Shown: positions 7,817-17,286, counted from the first letter of the stretch. The stretch is DNA of 64,000 bases from Pseudobutyrivibrio xylanivorans (GCF_010906925.1 NZ_VTVE01000002.1:496001-560000), one strand, 5' to 3'. Numbers and translations: made by a program. Notes: a model not told the origin generated them from the letters alone.

Positions 7817-8710
7817 CTATTTAATATTTTCTAGTAATTCAACGATTCTATTTAACTCATCCTGAGAATAGTACTCGATTTCAAGCTTTCCAGATTTATT
7901 ATCCTTAGCATTGATGAAGACCTTTGTACCAAGCACACCCTTAAGTCTTTCCTGTGTCTCCTGGTAAACAGCTGCAAGCTGTGAATCAATCTCAGATGCC
8001 TTTGATTTCTTATCACTCTTCTTGTCATTTAAAAGCTTTTTAACTTCACGCTCAACATCACGTACTGACATCTTTTCATCGAATGCTCTCTCAGCAAACT
8101 CATACTGTTTGTCTGGATCAGCAATCGCAAGCATAGCGCGGGCATGACCAGTTGAAAGTTTGTCATCAACAATCATATCCTGTACTCGCTTATCAAGCTT
8201 TAATAATCTAAGAGCATTAGTGATTGTAGTTCTACTCTTTGACACTCTCTCAGCAACTTCATCCTGCTTAAGATTAAACTCATCGATAAGACGGGCAAAA
8301 GCCATAGCCTCTTCGATTGGATTCAATTGCTCACGCTGAATATTATCAATAAGAGAAATCTCAACGAACTCTTGCTCGCTAAGATTCATAATGATAACTG
8401 GAACTTTTTTGAAACCAGCAATTCTAGCTGCTCTCCATCTACGCTCACCACCAATTATCTCATAGTAGCCCTTACGGTCCTGAACAATAATTGGATTAAC
8501 GATACCATGTATTTTAATATTATCTGCTAACTCTTGAAGCTTATCTTCATCAAAGTTTTTTCTTGGCTGAAGCTTATTAGGCTCAACCTTATTAATATCT
8601 ACTTCAACAGGAGCGCCGTGCTGTTCTGGATTAACTGCAACAACACCCTCTTCTTTCTTAACAATAAGAGAATCTAATCCCTTACCTAAACCTCCCTTTT
8701 TTGCTGCCAT
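7817..8710 (-). CDS. parB: ParB/Spo0J chromosome partitioning protein
   Basis: A CTP-dependent DNA clamp that loads at parS and spreads, recruiting SMC and stimulating ParA. At 297 residues, it has the usual basic N-terminus (KKGGLGKGLDSLI, the ParA-stimulating peptide), the ParB/Srx nucleotide-binding domain with GGERRWRAA, a helix-turn-helix (KQDEVAERVSKSRTTITNALRLLKL), and a C-terminal dimerisation domain. It begins two bases after the parA stop codon. Two perfect parS sites lie just upstream of parA. Confidence 0.97.
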   Translation of the reverse strand: MAAKKGGLGKGLDSLIVKKEEGVVAVNPEQHGAPVEVDINKVEPNKLQPRKNFDEDKLQELADNIKIHGIVNPIIVQDRKGYYEIIGGERRWRAARIAGFKKVPVIIMNLSEQEFVEISLIDNIQREQLNPIEEAMAFARLIDEFNLKQDEVAERVSKSRTTITNALRLLKLDKRVQDMIVDDKLSTGHARAMLAIADPDKQYEFAERAFDEKMSVRDVEREVKKLLNDKKSDKKSKASEIDSQLAAVYQETQERLKGVLGTKVFINAKDNKSGKLEIEYYSQDELNRIVELLENIK

Positions 8711-8712
8711 GA

Positions 8713-9483
8713 TTATATATCCTTTCTTCCAATAATTTCTTTTGCAAGATTTCTATAGCTCTCTGCACCAGCAGACTTCTCATCATAGAGATTAATTGGA
8801 AGTCCATGAGATGGAGCCTCTGCAAGACGAACATTTCTAGGAATAATAGTCTGATATACTGTTGCATTAAGATTATTCTTAACTGTATCTACAACATCAG
8901 AAGAAAGATTTGTTCTCTTGTCATACATAGTGAATACTACACCATCAATCTTAAGCTTTGGATTAAGTCTCTGCTGAACAAGATCAATTGTATGAATCAA
9001 CTGACTGATACCTTCAAGTGCGTAGTACTCACACTGAATAGGTACTAGAACTGAATCGGCAGTAGTCATCGCATTGATAGTTAACATATTAAGTGATGGA
9101 GGACAATCAATAATTACATAATCAAAGTCATCCTTTACATAATCTACTGCATTTCTAAGAATATATTCCTTTTCATTAATACCAAGAAGCTCAATCTCAG
9201 CACCGGCTAAATCTACATTAGATGGAATAACTGTAAGGTTTGGAATATTATCAACCTTATACATACATTCCTTAATGCTGCACTGATCAAGAACTAAATC
9301 ATAAACAGTATTCTCACATTCATCCTTATCCAAACCTAAACCACTTGTTGCATTTCCCTGTGGGTCAGTATCGATAACAAGAACTTTCTTTCCTGCCTCT
9401 GCTAAGCAAGCTGATAAATTAATACTAGTAGTAGTTTTACCAACTCCACCTTTTTGATTGGCAATAGCAATTACTCTCTTCAT
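8713..9483 (-). CDS. parA: ParA/Soj chromosome partitioning ATPase
   Basis: A 256-residue MinD/ParA-type ATPase that binds DNA non-specifically when ATP-bound, works with ParB in origin segregation, and in Bacillus also regulates DnaA. The deviant Walker A motif KGGVGKT is at residues 11-17, with DTDPQGN for switch I and IIDCPPSL for Walker B. It is the first gene of a parA-parB-DUF4446-DUF3881 run and is preceded by a 280-bp intergenic region holding the parS sites. Confidence 0.97.
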   Translation of the reverse strand: MKRVIAIANQKGGVGKTTTSINLSACLAEAGKKVLVIDTDPQGNATSGLGLDKDECENTVYDLVLDQCSIKECMYKVDNIPNLTVIPSNVDLAGAEIELLGINEKEYILRNAVDYVKDDFDYVIIDCPPSLNMLTINAMTTADSVLVPIQCEYYALEGISQLIHTIDLVQQRLNPKLKIDGVVFTMYDKRTNLSSDVVDTVKNNLNATVYQTIIPRNVRLAEAPSHGLPINLYDEKSAGAESYRNLAKEIIGRKDI

Positions 9484-9631
9484 CTATTTTCTCCCTTGTT
9501 AGTTTATGTTTGTACTGAATAGTTAACATTATATCATTACGATATATTCAATTCTACTCAGAAAGACTGTTTGCTTTGATATATTTTTCTATATTACTTA
9601 CTATATATAGTACATATTTTTTTATTAATAA

Positions 9632-9647
9632 TGTTTCACGTGAAACA
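9632..9647. promoter_or_regulatory. parS site 1
   Basis: A perfect 16-bp palindrome TGTTTCACGTGAAACA, the bacterial parS consensus bound by ParB, in the parA upstream region. Confidence 0.95.
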
Positions 9648-9733
9648 TTATTATATCTAAATAGCAATATCTTGCAGTTAGTTAAAATTTCAAAACACTA
9701 TATTTTGTGTTTAGATCATAAATCATATAGAAA

Positions 9734-9749
9734 TGTTTCACGTGAAACA
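9734..9749. promoter_or_regulatory. parS site 2
   Basis: A second perfect copy of TGTTTCACGTGAAACA, 102 bp from the first. It lies immediately beyond the end of the coiled-coil gene. Nothing else coding is seen between 9484 and 9763. Confidence 0.95.
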
Positions 9750-9763
9750 TTTCTATATATAGT

Positions 9764-10243
9764 TTATATATCTTTTTCAATATCAGATATTATATTTTCC
9801 AAATCGATTTTTGCTTTATAAGGATCTAAAACTATAACATCCTTTAGATTATTTAACCTATTAATTAAGTCAGAAGAATTATTTCTCACTGGATTAATAG
9901 TTTTAATAGTAGAAGATGGCTTATTAATAGCAACTGAATTAGTAAGTAAAGCATTTAATTCTACTAATCTACCATCAAAAAATCTCATTTTCTTTATTTT
10001 TTCATCCATCTGAGAATTCAAATCCTTGAGATTTAATCTAACTTCTTCTGCCTTTTTGTTATTTTTTTCATTAATATCTCTAGGCGTAAACTCTACAAAG
10101 TAAGATTCATTAGACTCTTCTAAAAGATTTAGAAACTTAGTTTCTTCTTTTATTTTAGTCTCAAGTAAATCCATATCTTCTTTTAATTGAATCTTCTGTG
10201 TAATAAGTTCTTCCTGATATTTTCTAAGGAAGTCATTAACCAT
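9764..10243 (-). CDS. Small coiled-coil protein of unknown function
   Basis: Not recognised. The 159-residue product is highly charged and almost entirely helical. Two coiled-coil stretches (about 5-40 and 55-100) flank the segment SYFVEFTPRDINEKN. The last 45 residues include SSDLINRLNNLKDVIVLDPYKAK. There is no membrane segment or catalytic motif. The frame begins at a TTG (10258), but the ATG at 10243 has GGGGGA about seven bases upstream and is the better start. It sits between rsmG and the two parS sites, in the same direction, 21 bp after rsmG, and so is read out of the mnmE-mnmG-rsmG operon. Confidence 0.8.
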   Translation of the reverse strand: MVNDFLRKYQEELITQKIQLKEDMDLLETKIKEETKFLNLLEESNESYFVEFTPRDINEKNNKKAEEVRLNLKDLNSQMDEKIKKMRFFDGRLVELNALLTNSVAINKPSSTIKTINPVRNNSSDLINRLNNLKDVIVLDPYKAKIDLENIISDIEKDI

Positions 10244-10264
10244 ACATAAATCCCCCAATTATTT

Positions 10265-10984
10265 TTACTTAAGTGGTTCCTTACTAGGAGTTCCAGCTTT
10301 TCTTGGATATGCCTTTGGCGTATTTTTTTCTTTATTAATAATCAAAAAAGATCTACTAATGTCCGTTTCAGGAATAGTAAAATACACAGGCTCTGTCATA
10401 GTACCACCAAGTTTCTTAACAGCAGAACCAGATGCTTCAATCTCATCTTTTATATCACCTGACTTAAAGCTAATAAAGTATCCTTTAATCTTAACCAAAG
10501 GTAAACAATACTCAGATAAAGTAGCAATATTAGCAACTGCACGTGAAACAACTAAATCAAAATGTTCTCTATAATTTTTTCCACGACCGGCCTCTTCTGC
10601 TCTAGCATGAACTAAAGTAACATTAGTAAGTCCTAAAGCATCTACAACTTCCTGTAAAAATTTAATACGCTTATTCAAAGAATCAATAAGAGTAAATGAG
10701 ATTTCTGGATAAGCTATAGCCATAGGTATACCAGGAAAACCTGCACCTGTTCCCAAATCACAAACTGTTTTAACATCAGATGGTAAAACAGTACATATAG
10801 ATAAACTATCAGCAAAATGTTTTACTAATACATCATCAAACTCTGTAATAGCAGTAAGGTTCATTACCTTATTTTTTTCTACTAATAATTCATAAAACAA
10901 ATCAAGCTGCTGAATCTGTTTATCAGATAAACTAAAATTCCAACTTGAAAGTGTATTAACTAGATAAGAATAATCTCTATTCAT
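10265..10984 (-). CDS. rsmG: 16S rRNA (guanine527-N7)-methyltransferase
   Basis: Methylates G527 of 16S rRNA in the 530 loop of the small subunit; loss gives low-level streptomycin resistance in other bacteria. The 239-residue protein has the SAM-binding motif CDLGTGAGFPGIP (about 89-101), and the N-terminal EKNKVMNLTAI and the VSRAVA segment are classic GidB features. It follows mnmG with a 52-bp gap, the standard order in clostridia. Confidence 0.96.
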   Translation of the reverse strand: MNRDYSYLVNTLSSWNFSLSDKQIQQLDLFYELLVEKNKVMNLTAITEFDDVLVKHFADSLSICTVLPSDVKTVCDLGTGAGFPGIPMAIAYPEISFTLIDSLNKRIKFLQEVVDALGLTNVTLVHARAEEAGRGKNYREHFDLVVSRAVANIATLSEYCLPLVKIKGYFISFKSGDIKDEIEASGSAVKKLGGTMTEPVYFTIPETDISRSFLIINKEKNTPKAYPRKAGTPSKEPLK

Positions 10985-11036
10985 CTTTCTCCTTAAAAAC
11001 TGATTGTTAAGAGGGTATATAGAAGTACCCTTAAAA

Positions 11037-12914
11037 CTAACCCTTATATGTTTCCAAATAAACTAAAAGAACAGAAATATCTGCTGGACTAACACCTGAT
11101 ATTCTAGACGCCTGTCCAATATTAGCTGGTCTTAATTTAGTAAGCTTCTGACGGGCCTCAAGTCTTAAACTAGAAACATCCTCATAATTAATATTTTGAG
11201 GTATAACTTTAGATTCTAGTTTTTTAAACTGTGCAACCTGTTTAGCTTGTCTTGTAAGATAACCTTCATACTTGATATAGATATTAACCTCTTCTCTAAC
11301 CTCATCAGAAAGTTCTGGTCTTTCTGGGTCTATAGGTGCAAGCTTATCATAATCAAGTTCAGGACGTCTAATTAAATCAACAAGCTTGATACCATTTGAA
11401 AGAGGAATACTACCATAAGATTCAAGTAACTCTTGAACCTCTTTTCTTGCTCCAATATTTATTTCCTTAATACGAGCAACCTCTTCTTCAATTAAACGTT
11501 CCTTTTCAACTACATGGTCATAGCGTTCTTTAGAAAGAAGACCAACCTCGTACCCAATTTTAGAGAGGCGAATATCTGCATTATCTTGTCTAAGTAAAAG
11601 CCTATACTCTGCTCTTGATGTCATCATACGATAAGGTTCTTTTGTTTCCTTTGTAACAAGATCATCTATTAAAACACCAATATAGGAATTTGATCTATCA
11701 AGAATCATTGGCTCTTTACAAAGAAGTTTTAATGCAGCATTTATACCAGCAACCAACCCCTGAGCAGCTGCCTCTTCGTAACCACTACTTCCATTAAACT
11801 GACCAGCAGCAAAAAGACCATCGATTTCTTTAAATTCCAAAGAAGCTTTTAACTGTGTTGAATTAATACAATCGTACTCAATGGCATAAGCATTACGAAC
11901 AATCTTAGCATTTTCAAGACCAGGAACTGTTCTATACATTTCATACTGAACATCCTCTGGCATTGAAGAACTCATACCGCCAATGTACATTTCATTAGTA
12001 TTAAGACCTTCTGGCTCAACAAAAAGCTGATGTCTATTCTTATCAGAAAAACGAACAACCTTGTCTTCTATACTAGGACAATATCTAGGACCTGTTCCTT
12101 CAATAACACCAGAGTACATTGGAGATCTATCAAGATTGGCTCTAATAATCTCATGAGTTTTTTCATTTGTATAAGTCAAATAGCAAGGAACCTGCTCAAT
12201 CTGAACATCTTCTCTATTAGTACTAAAAGAGAATGGAATAACTGGATCATCACCATATTGTGGTTCCATCTTAGAATAATCAATAGAATTACCATCAATT
12301 CTTGCAGGTGTACCAGTTTTAAAGCGGTTCATTTCTACATTATTATCCAATAATGATTGGGTTAAATAGTTAGCAGCTTTTAAACCATTAGGACCAGTAT
12401 GTTCTATTACATCACCATATAAACATCTAGCTCTAAGATATGTACCAGTACAAATAACTATAGCCTTACAATGATAAGTAGCACCAGATAAAGTCTTAAC
12501 TCCACAAACTTTATTATTTTCAATAATAAGCTCAGTTACTTCAGCCTGTCTCAATGTAAGATTTTCAGTTTCTTGCATTGTCTTTCTCATTCTAAGAGAA
12601 TAAGCAGCTTTATCTGCTTGGGCTCTAAGAGAATGAACAGCTGGACCCTTTGAACTATTAAGCATCTTGGACTGGATAAAAGTATGATCAATATTAATAC
12701 CCATCTGTCCACCAAGTGCATCGAGCTCACGAACTAAGTGACCCTTTGAACTACCACCTATATTAGGATTACATGGCATCAAAGCTACAGAATCCATACT
12801 TACTGTAAAACAAATTGTATTAAGGCCCATGCGTGCTGCAGCCAAAGCAGCCTCACAACCAGCGTGACCAGCACCTACAACAACAATGTCATAGGATTCT
12901 TCAACGTGTGACAT
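11037..12914 (-). CDS. mnmG: tRNA uridine-5-carboxymethylaminomethyl synthesis enzyme MnmG
   Basis: The FAD-binding partner of MnmE. Together they install (carboxymethyl)aminomethyl groups on the wobble uridine (U34) of tRNAs. The 625-residue length is typical. The FAD-binding Rossmann motif [19 protein letters not shown] is at 12-30, [16 protein letters not shown] and the [12 protein letters not shown] signature are present, and the C-terminal helical MnmE-binding domain ([18 protein letters not shown]) is intact. Confidence 0.97.
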   Translation of the reverse strand: MSHVEESYDIVVVGAGHAGCEAALAAARMGLNTICFTVSMDSVALMPCNPNIGGSSKGHLVRELDALGGQMGINIDHTFIQSKMLNSSKGPAVHSLRAQADKAAYSLRMRKTMQETENLTLRQAEVTELIIENNKVCGVKTLSGATYHCKAIVICTGTYLRARCLYGDVIEHTGPNGLKAANYLTQSLLDNNVEMNRFKTGTPARIDGNSIDYSKMEPQYGDDPVIPFSFSTNREDVQIEQVPCYLTYTNEKTHEIIRANLDRSPMYSGVIEGTGPRYCPSIEDKVVRFSDKNRHQLFVEPEGLNTNEMYIGGMSSSMPEDVQYEMYRTVPGLENAKIVRNAYAIEYDCINSTQLKASLEFKEIDGLFAAGQFNGSSGYEEAAAQGLVAGINAALKLLCKEPMILDRSNSYIGVLIDDLVTKETKEPYRMMTSRAEYRLLLRQDNADIRLSKIGYEVGLLSKERYDHVVEKERLIEEEVARIKEINIGARKEVQELLESYGSIPLSNGIKLVDLIRRPELDYDKLAPIDPERPELSDEVREEVNIYIKYEGYLTRQAKQVAQFKKLESKVIPQNINYEDVSSLRLEARQKLTKLRPANIGQASRISGVSPADISVLLVYLETYKG

Positions 12915-12949
12915 AATTGCTCCTTAAAAAATAAATTTCATTTGCTCCT

Positions 12950-12988
12950 GATACGATATTTTCTTCATTTCATTGGAAAAATCGTATC
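12950..12988 (-). other. Intercistronic hairpin overlapping the mnmE stop codon
   Basis: GATACGAT at 12950-12957 pairs with ATCGTATC at 12981-12988, extended by TTTTC/GAAAA, so the stem includes the mnmE stop codon. There is no good T run, so it is more likely an RNA-stability or coupling element than a terminator. Confidence 0.5.
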
Positions 12989-14357
12989 ATTTTCCCATAC
13001 AAAATTCACTAAAGATTTTGTTTGCTAAATCATCTTCTATAGTTTCACCAGTTATTTCTCCTAAGAAATTGTATGCATCCATTAAATCAATGGAGAAGAA
13101 ATCTTCTGGCATCATATTATCAATACTCATTAATACATTAGATAAACTATTTTTAGCATTAACAAGACAAGAAGCCTGACGAGAGTTAGTAATATATAAA
13201 GTCTCATCAGATTTAACCTGACCAGAGAAAAACATATCAGTGATAGTAGATTCTAAGGTCTTAAGTCCATCTAAACTAACAGATGAAAAAGAAATAACAG
13301 GTTTATTGTATTTATTACATATATCTTCCTCTGTAATAACAGATAAGAGGTCAGATTTATTAAGTAAAATAATTACTTTTTTATCTATAATCTTACTAAT
13401 AATAAACTCATCATCCCCATCTAAAGGTCTAGATGAATCAATCACAAATAAAATTAAATCAGCATCATCAATAGAATCAAGTGCTTTATCAACACCTATT
13501 TTTTCAACGATATCATCAGTCTCTCTAATACCAGCAGTATCAATAATATTAAGAGAAACACCATTAATTGTAATCTGCTCTTCAAGAGTATCACGAGTAG
13601 TACCAGGTATATCTGTTACAATAGCTCGCTCTCTTCTACTAAGTGTATTTAAAAGAGAAGACTTACCAGCATTAGGTTTGCCAAGAATTAAAGTATTAAT
13701 ACCTTCTTTTAAAATATGACCAGAGTTAAATGAATTAATTAAATCATCAATTCTACTAATCATCGAATCAACTTTATTTTTTAAATCATCTGGATATCCT
13801 GTCAAATCATAATGTTCTGGATCGTCTAAAGCAGATTCTATATAAGCAGTTTCATATAAAATCTTGTCACGTAAATCTACAATAATATCTCTTAAAGAAC
13901 CAGAAAGCTGCTTTACTGAATTTTTCATAGCAAGCTCTGAATTAGAAGAAATCAAATCCATAATAGATTCAGCTTCTGATAAATCAATACGACCATTTAA
14001 AAATGCTCTCTTAGTAAACTCTCCTGGTTCAGCAATTCTACAACCAACTGAAACTAATAAAGAAAGAACCTTTTTTAATACAAGAATACCACCATGACAA
14101 TGAATCTCAATAACATCTTCTGTTGTATAACTTCTAGGTCCTCTCATAATAAGAACTAATACTTCATCAACAAGTTCTTCATTATCATAAATGTGACCAT
14201 ATTGAATAGTATGAGTCTCACAATCTGCAAGTTTATTTTTACCACGAAAAATAGAATCCGCAAAAGAAATAGCATCTTCACCGCTAATTCTAATTATGCC
14301 GATTCCTGAACTATTAAGTGATGTAGCAATAGCACAAATTGTATCTGACTGGTACAA
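12987..14357 (-). CDS. mnmE: tRNA modification GTPase MnmE
   Basis: A GTPase that, with MnmG, modifies U34 of tRNAs using methylene-tetrahydrofolate. The 456-residue protein has the N-terminal folate-binding domain (DTICAIATSLNSSGIGIIRISG), a central G domain with GKPNAGKSS, DTAG and NKSD, and the C-terminal catalytic cysteine in FCMGK. The frame extends to an ATG at 14381 with no ribosome site. A TTG at 14357 has GGAGG six bases upstream and gives the standard M-x-x-D-T-I start, so I take TTG as the initiator. Confidence 0.95.
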   Translation of the reverse strand: MYQSDTICAIATSLNSSGIGIIRISGEDAISFADSIFRGKNKLADCETHTIQYGHIYDNEELVDEVLVLIMRGPRSYTTEDVIEIHCHGGILVLKKVLSLLVSVGCRIAEPGEFTKRAFLNGRIDLSEAESIMDLISSNSELAMKNSVKQLSGSLRDIIVDLRDKILYETAYIESALDDPEHYDLTGYPDDLKNKVDSMISRIDDLINSFNSGHILKEGINTLILGKPNAGKSSLLNTLSRRERAIVTDIPGTTRDTLEEQITINGVSLNIIDTAGIRETDDIVEKIGVDKALDSIDDADLILFVIDSSRPLDGDDEFIISKIIDKKVIILLNKSDLLSVITEEDICNKYNKPVISFSSVSLDGLKTLESTITDMFFSGQVKSDETLYITNSRQASCLVNAKNSLSNVLMSIDNMMPEDFFSIDLMDAYNFLGEITGETIEDDLANKIFSEFCMGK

Positions 14358-14469
14358 AATAAACCTCCAAAATGTAACCAAGAAAATCTCAAAAGAGATT
14401 CATTAAATACAATAGAAAATGATACTAACAATAATATTAATTTCTATTATATTTAATTAAGCCTAAAAG

Positions 14470-14510
14470 CAAATAATAGGGTTAGTCTAATAATAAAAAG
14501 ACTAACCCTA
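14470..14510 (-). terminator. Hairpin terminator downstream of khpB
   Basis: A perfect 12-bp stem (TAGGGTTAGTCT, 14477-14488 with 14499-14510) with a 10-nt loop ends just past the khpB stop codon and is followed on the minus strand by TATTATTT. It probably divides the rpmH-khpB transcript from mnmE, at least partly. Confidence 0.65.
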
Positions 14511-14522
14511 AAAAATCAATAA

Positions 14523-15152
14523 TTATTTCTTAAGAGTAATAACAACGTAGCGATATGGCTCCTCACCCTCTGAATGAGTTGTAACATTATTATCATTCTG
14601 AAGAGCAGAATGAATAATACGTCTCTCATAAGGATTCATTGCCTCAAGAGTAACAGCCTTCTTTGTTCTCTTAACCTTAGATGCCATGTTTTTAGCAAGG
14701 TTCTCTAAAGTTTCTTTTCTACGACGTCTATAATCTTCAGTGTCAATCTTAACTCTAGTATAATTCTCAGCTGAACGATTAACAGCAAGATTTGTAAGAT
14801 ACTGTAAAGAATCAAGTGTCTGACCACGCTTACCAATGAGTACGCCCATCTCTGGACCAGCTAAATCAATAGAAAGAGTATTATCAGCTTCCTCTAAATC
14901 CATTGAAATATTAACCTCAAGCTGCATAGCCTCGAAAACACCATTAAGAAAATCCTTAGCAACTTCCTTTGGATCTTCATTTCCAGAAATAACAACTTTA
15001 ATTACTGCATCTTTTGAACCAATACCAAGGAAACCATTACTTCCTTCTTCAATAACTTCATATTTAATCTCACTAGAAGTAACACCAAGTGAAACTGTTG
15101 CATTAGTAAGAGCATCATCAACAGTCTTACCTGTAAACTCTTTAAATTCCAT
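14523..15152 (-). CDS. khpB: RNA-binding protein KhpB (Jag/SpoIIIJ-associated)
   Basis: A 209-residue RNA-binding protein implicated in cell-elongation control and sporulation gene expression in other Firmicutes. The Jag N-terminal domain is at about 1-50 (FTGKTVDDALTNA, GSNGFLGIG), a KH domain at about 80-145 (GVLIGKRGQTLDSLQYL), and an R3H domain at the end (MNPYERRIIHSAL). It overlaps the yidC operon context exactly as in Bacillus, with 14 bp between the genes. Confidence 0.95.
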   Translation of the reverse strand: MEFKEFTGKTVDDALTNATVSLGVTSSEIKYEVIEEGSNGFLGIGSKDAVIKVVISGNEDPKEVAKDFLNGVFEAMQLEVNISMDLEEADNTLSIDLAGPEMGVLIGKRGQTLDSLQYLTNLAVNRSAENYTRVKIDTEDYRRRRKETLENLAKNMASKVKRTKKAVTLEAMNPYERRIIHSALQNDNNVTTHSEGEEPYRYVVITLKK

Positions 15153-15166
15153 TACGTCAATCCCCC

Positions 15167-16441
15167 TTATTTATTATTCTGTTCGTTAAACTGTTTAACA
15201 AGATTTGCTTTTGATGCAAGAGAACCATCAGAAGCATTAGATCTGAATTCTTCAGCTTTCTTTAAAACATCATCTGATGCATTAACAAGATTAGCCTTTT
15301 CAGACATAGTCTTCTTTGTGTTCATATTAGCTGCATTATAAATCTGAGCCTGACGAATACCACGCTTTTCAGCTTTCTTAGCAGCTTTTTCTTTATTAGC
15401 CTCAATAATACTTTCAAGATCAATCTTCTCAAAGTGCTTATTAAGGAAGTACTGCTGAATTACACGAACAACAGCACCGGCAATCCAGTAAAGACCAAGA
15501 CCTACAGGAACAGAGAATGCAATGAAAAATGACATAAGTGGCATCATAATATTCATTGTCTTCATCTGCTGAGCCATTGCATCATTCTGATCTGATGAAG
15601 CAGTCTGTGCAAGTTTGATATTTAACATCTGTGATAAATAAGAAACAATAGGAACAAGTAAAGCACAAACAATAAGACCAAAATTCTTATGAGATGCAAA
15701 CCATCCATCCTTAATTAAATTCAAAGGAGTATCTGAAATATTAAGAACAAATAAGTAATTAATCTTATCAAGAGCTACATGAGTACTCTGAACTAAATCA
15801 GAAAGACCAGAGAACTTTGATGCAACCATATTCCATCCATCATTTGGTAACTTATAAAGTGTATCAACAATGAAATCAGAAACTACAGTCTTATCTGAAG
15901 CACCAAAATCTGGTGTAATCTGAAGACGAAGCTTAGCTGCATCATAAATTTTCTGCATGCTATCTGCATAACCATCTGTAGCCATAATACCAGTAACAAG
16001 ATTACTGAAAATGCCCTTAACAGAAGAAATGTAAGCAGGTACATTATAGAAAACTCTGTAAAGTGCAAAAAGAATAGGCATCTGGATAAGCATATATCCA
16101 CAGCTACCTGCCATAGAAACACCGTACTTGTCGTAAAGTGCCTGAGTCTCATTTTGCTGAGCCTGCATTGAAGCCTGATCTTTTTTACCCTTATACTTTT
16201 CCTGAATAGCCTTCATCTCAGGCTGCATCTTACGCTGCAAAACAGAAAACTTCTGCTGCTTATATGTAAGAGGAAACATTAAAAGGTAAATAACAACAGT
16301 AAAAACAACAATTGTAAGAGCTATGTTCTCAAGACCAATAGCAGCAAGAAGAACATAAATCCTGTCCATAATCCATCCAAGACCCTTAGCGATAGGTCCT
16401 AAAATGGAACCGTTATAAGCGGTTAAAAATAGTTCGCTCAA
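15167..16441 (-). CDS. yidC: Membrane protein insertase YidC
   Basis: Inserts membrane proteins alone or with SecYEG. The 424-residue protein begins with a hydrophobic segment rather than a lipobox signal, has the Oxa1 core (LTIVVFTVVIYLLMFPLTYKQQ followed by the charged hairpin QRKMQPEMKAIQEKYKGK), and the QMPILFALYRVFYN helix. A long insertion between core helices (about 170-240) and a lysine-rich cytosolic tail are typical of clostridial versions. It lies between yidD and khpB. Confidence 0.95.
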   Translation of the reverse strand: MSELFLTAYNGSILGPIAKGLGWIMDRIYVLLAAIGLENIALTIVVFTVVIYLLMFPLTYKQQKFSVLQRKMQPEMKAIQEKYKGKKDQASMQAQQNETQALYDKYGVSMAGSCGYMLIQMPILFALYRVFYNVPAYISSVKGIFSNLVTGIMATDGYADSMQKIYDAAKLRLQITPDFGASDKTVVSDFIVDTLYKLPNDGWNMVASKFSGLSDLVQSTHVALDKINYLFVLNISDTPLNLIKDGWFASHKNFGLIVCALLVPIVSYLSQMLNIKLAQTASSDQNDAMAQQMKTMNIMMPLMSFFIAFSVPVGLGLYWIAGAVVRVIQQYFLNKHFEKIDLESIIEANKEKAAKKAEKRGIRQAQIYNAANMNTKKTMSEKANLVNASDDVLKKAEEFRSNASDGSLASKANLVKQFNEQNNK

Positions 16442-16462
16442 TGTAAATAAACCTCCAGTTTA

Positions 16463-16675
16463 CTAAGGAACCGGATCATATCCACCACGTGAAAAAGGAT
16501 TACATCTTATTAATCTCCATGCAGTTAAAGCACCACCTTTAATTGCCCCATGTTTTTTAATTGCTTCTAAACCATAAACAGAACATGTTGGACAATATGG
16601 GCACTTAGTTCTCTTCATTGGAGAAATATATTTTTGATAAAACCTGATTAAAAATATAAAAAGCTTCTTCAACAT
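16463..16675 (-). CDS. yidD: Membrane protein insertion efficiency factor YidD
   Basis: A 70-residue amphipathic membrane-associated protein that aids YidC-dependent insertion. The family signature is complete: [41 protein letters not shown] and the ending GGYDPVP. It lies 21 bp after rnpA and 21 bp before yidC. Confidence 0.95.
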   Translation of the reverse strand: MLKKLFIFLIRFYQKYISPMKRTKCPYCPTCSVYGLEAIKKHGAIKGGALTAWRLIRCNPFSRGGYDPVP

Positions 16676-16695
16676 AATAGAAACGATGATTCCAA

Positions 16696-17034
16696 TTATT
16701 TTCGAGTTACCTTGTGAAGATTTGCAAGATGAAGCAAAGATTTTTGAATCTCATCGAAATTAGCAGAAGCCGAAGCCTCTCTTGCAACGACTACAATGTC
16801 CAAACCACTATTGAACATCTCTTCATTTAGTCTATAACTTTCTCTTATCAGTCTCGTCAAATGATGTCTAACTACTGAATTTCCAACCTTTTTACTAACA
16901 GAAATTCCAATGCGATTTCGATCTGTATTATTATGGTAGATATACATAACAAGCTGTCTATTAGCTTTTGACACACCTCTTCTGTACACAACAGTGAAGT
17001 CCTTATTCTTTTTTAAAGATTCACTAAATTCCAT
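16696..17034 (-). CDS. rnpA: Ribonuclease P protein component
   Basis: The basic protein subunit (112 residues) of RNase P, which helps the catalytic RNA process tRNA 5' ends. The RNR signature is clear in [27 protein letters not shown]. It follows rpmH in the universal rpmH-rnpA order and has AGGAG upstream of its ATG. Confidence 0.96.
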   Translation of the reverse strand: MEFSESLKKNKDFTVVYRRGVSKANRQLVMYIYHNNTDRNRIGISVSKKVGNSVVRHHLTRLIRESYRLNEEMFNSGLDIVVVAREASASANFDEIQKSLLHLANLHKVTRK

Positions 17035-17082
17035 AACAATTATTTTCTCCTAAATAGAAAGAAAGACCACATGGTCTGTGGC

Positions 17083-17217
17083 CTAAGCAGATAATTTCTT
17101 TCTTCCTTTTGCACGTCTAGCTGCAAGAACCTTACGTCCGCCTGCTGTGCTCATTCTAGATCTAAATCCATGTACTTTGGATCTCTGTCTCTTTTTTGGT
17201 TGATATGTCATCTTCAT
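17083..17217 (-). CDS. rpmH: 50S ribosomal protein L34
   Basis: A 44-residue, strongly basic protein. Translated from the minus strand it starts [20 protein letters not shown], contains [20 protein letters not shown] and ends LSA, a full match to bacterial L34. The ATG at 17217 has AGGAGG ten bases upstream; the second ATG two codons later is also possible. It is the first gene of the leftward origin operon. Confidence 0.97.
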   Translation of the reverse strand: MKMTYQPKKRQRSKVHGFRSRMSTAGGRKVLAARRAKGRKKLSA

Positions 17218-17257
17218 AATATATCCACCTCCTCTTTATGAGAAAACATCAGTTGAA

Positions 17258-17286
17258 ATTATATAAGGAAAACCCTATAAAGTCAA
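17258..17286 (-). promoter_or_regulatory. Promoter of the rpmH operon
   Basis: On the minus strand TTGACT (-35, 17281-17286) and TATAAT (-10, 17258-17263) are separated by 17 bp, near-consensus for the housekeeping sigma factor, 40 bp ahead of rpmH. Confidence 0.85.

Noticed and set aside
9576-9821. Plus-strand open frame of 81 codons spanning the parS region
   Set aside because: It contains NVSRET twice, the translation of the two parS copies, has no ribosome site, and runs into the coiled-coil gene on the other strand. It is a by-product of parS.
10535-10550. Third possible parS (AACTGCACGTGAAACA) in rsmG
   Set aside because: Matches the consensus at only 12 of 16 positions, including a fully matching right half but a poor left half. 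Too degenerate to call.
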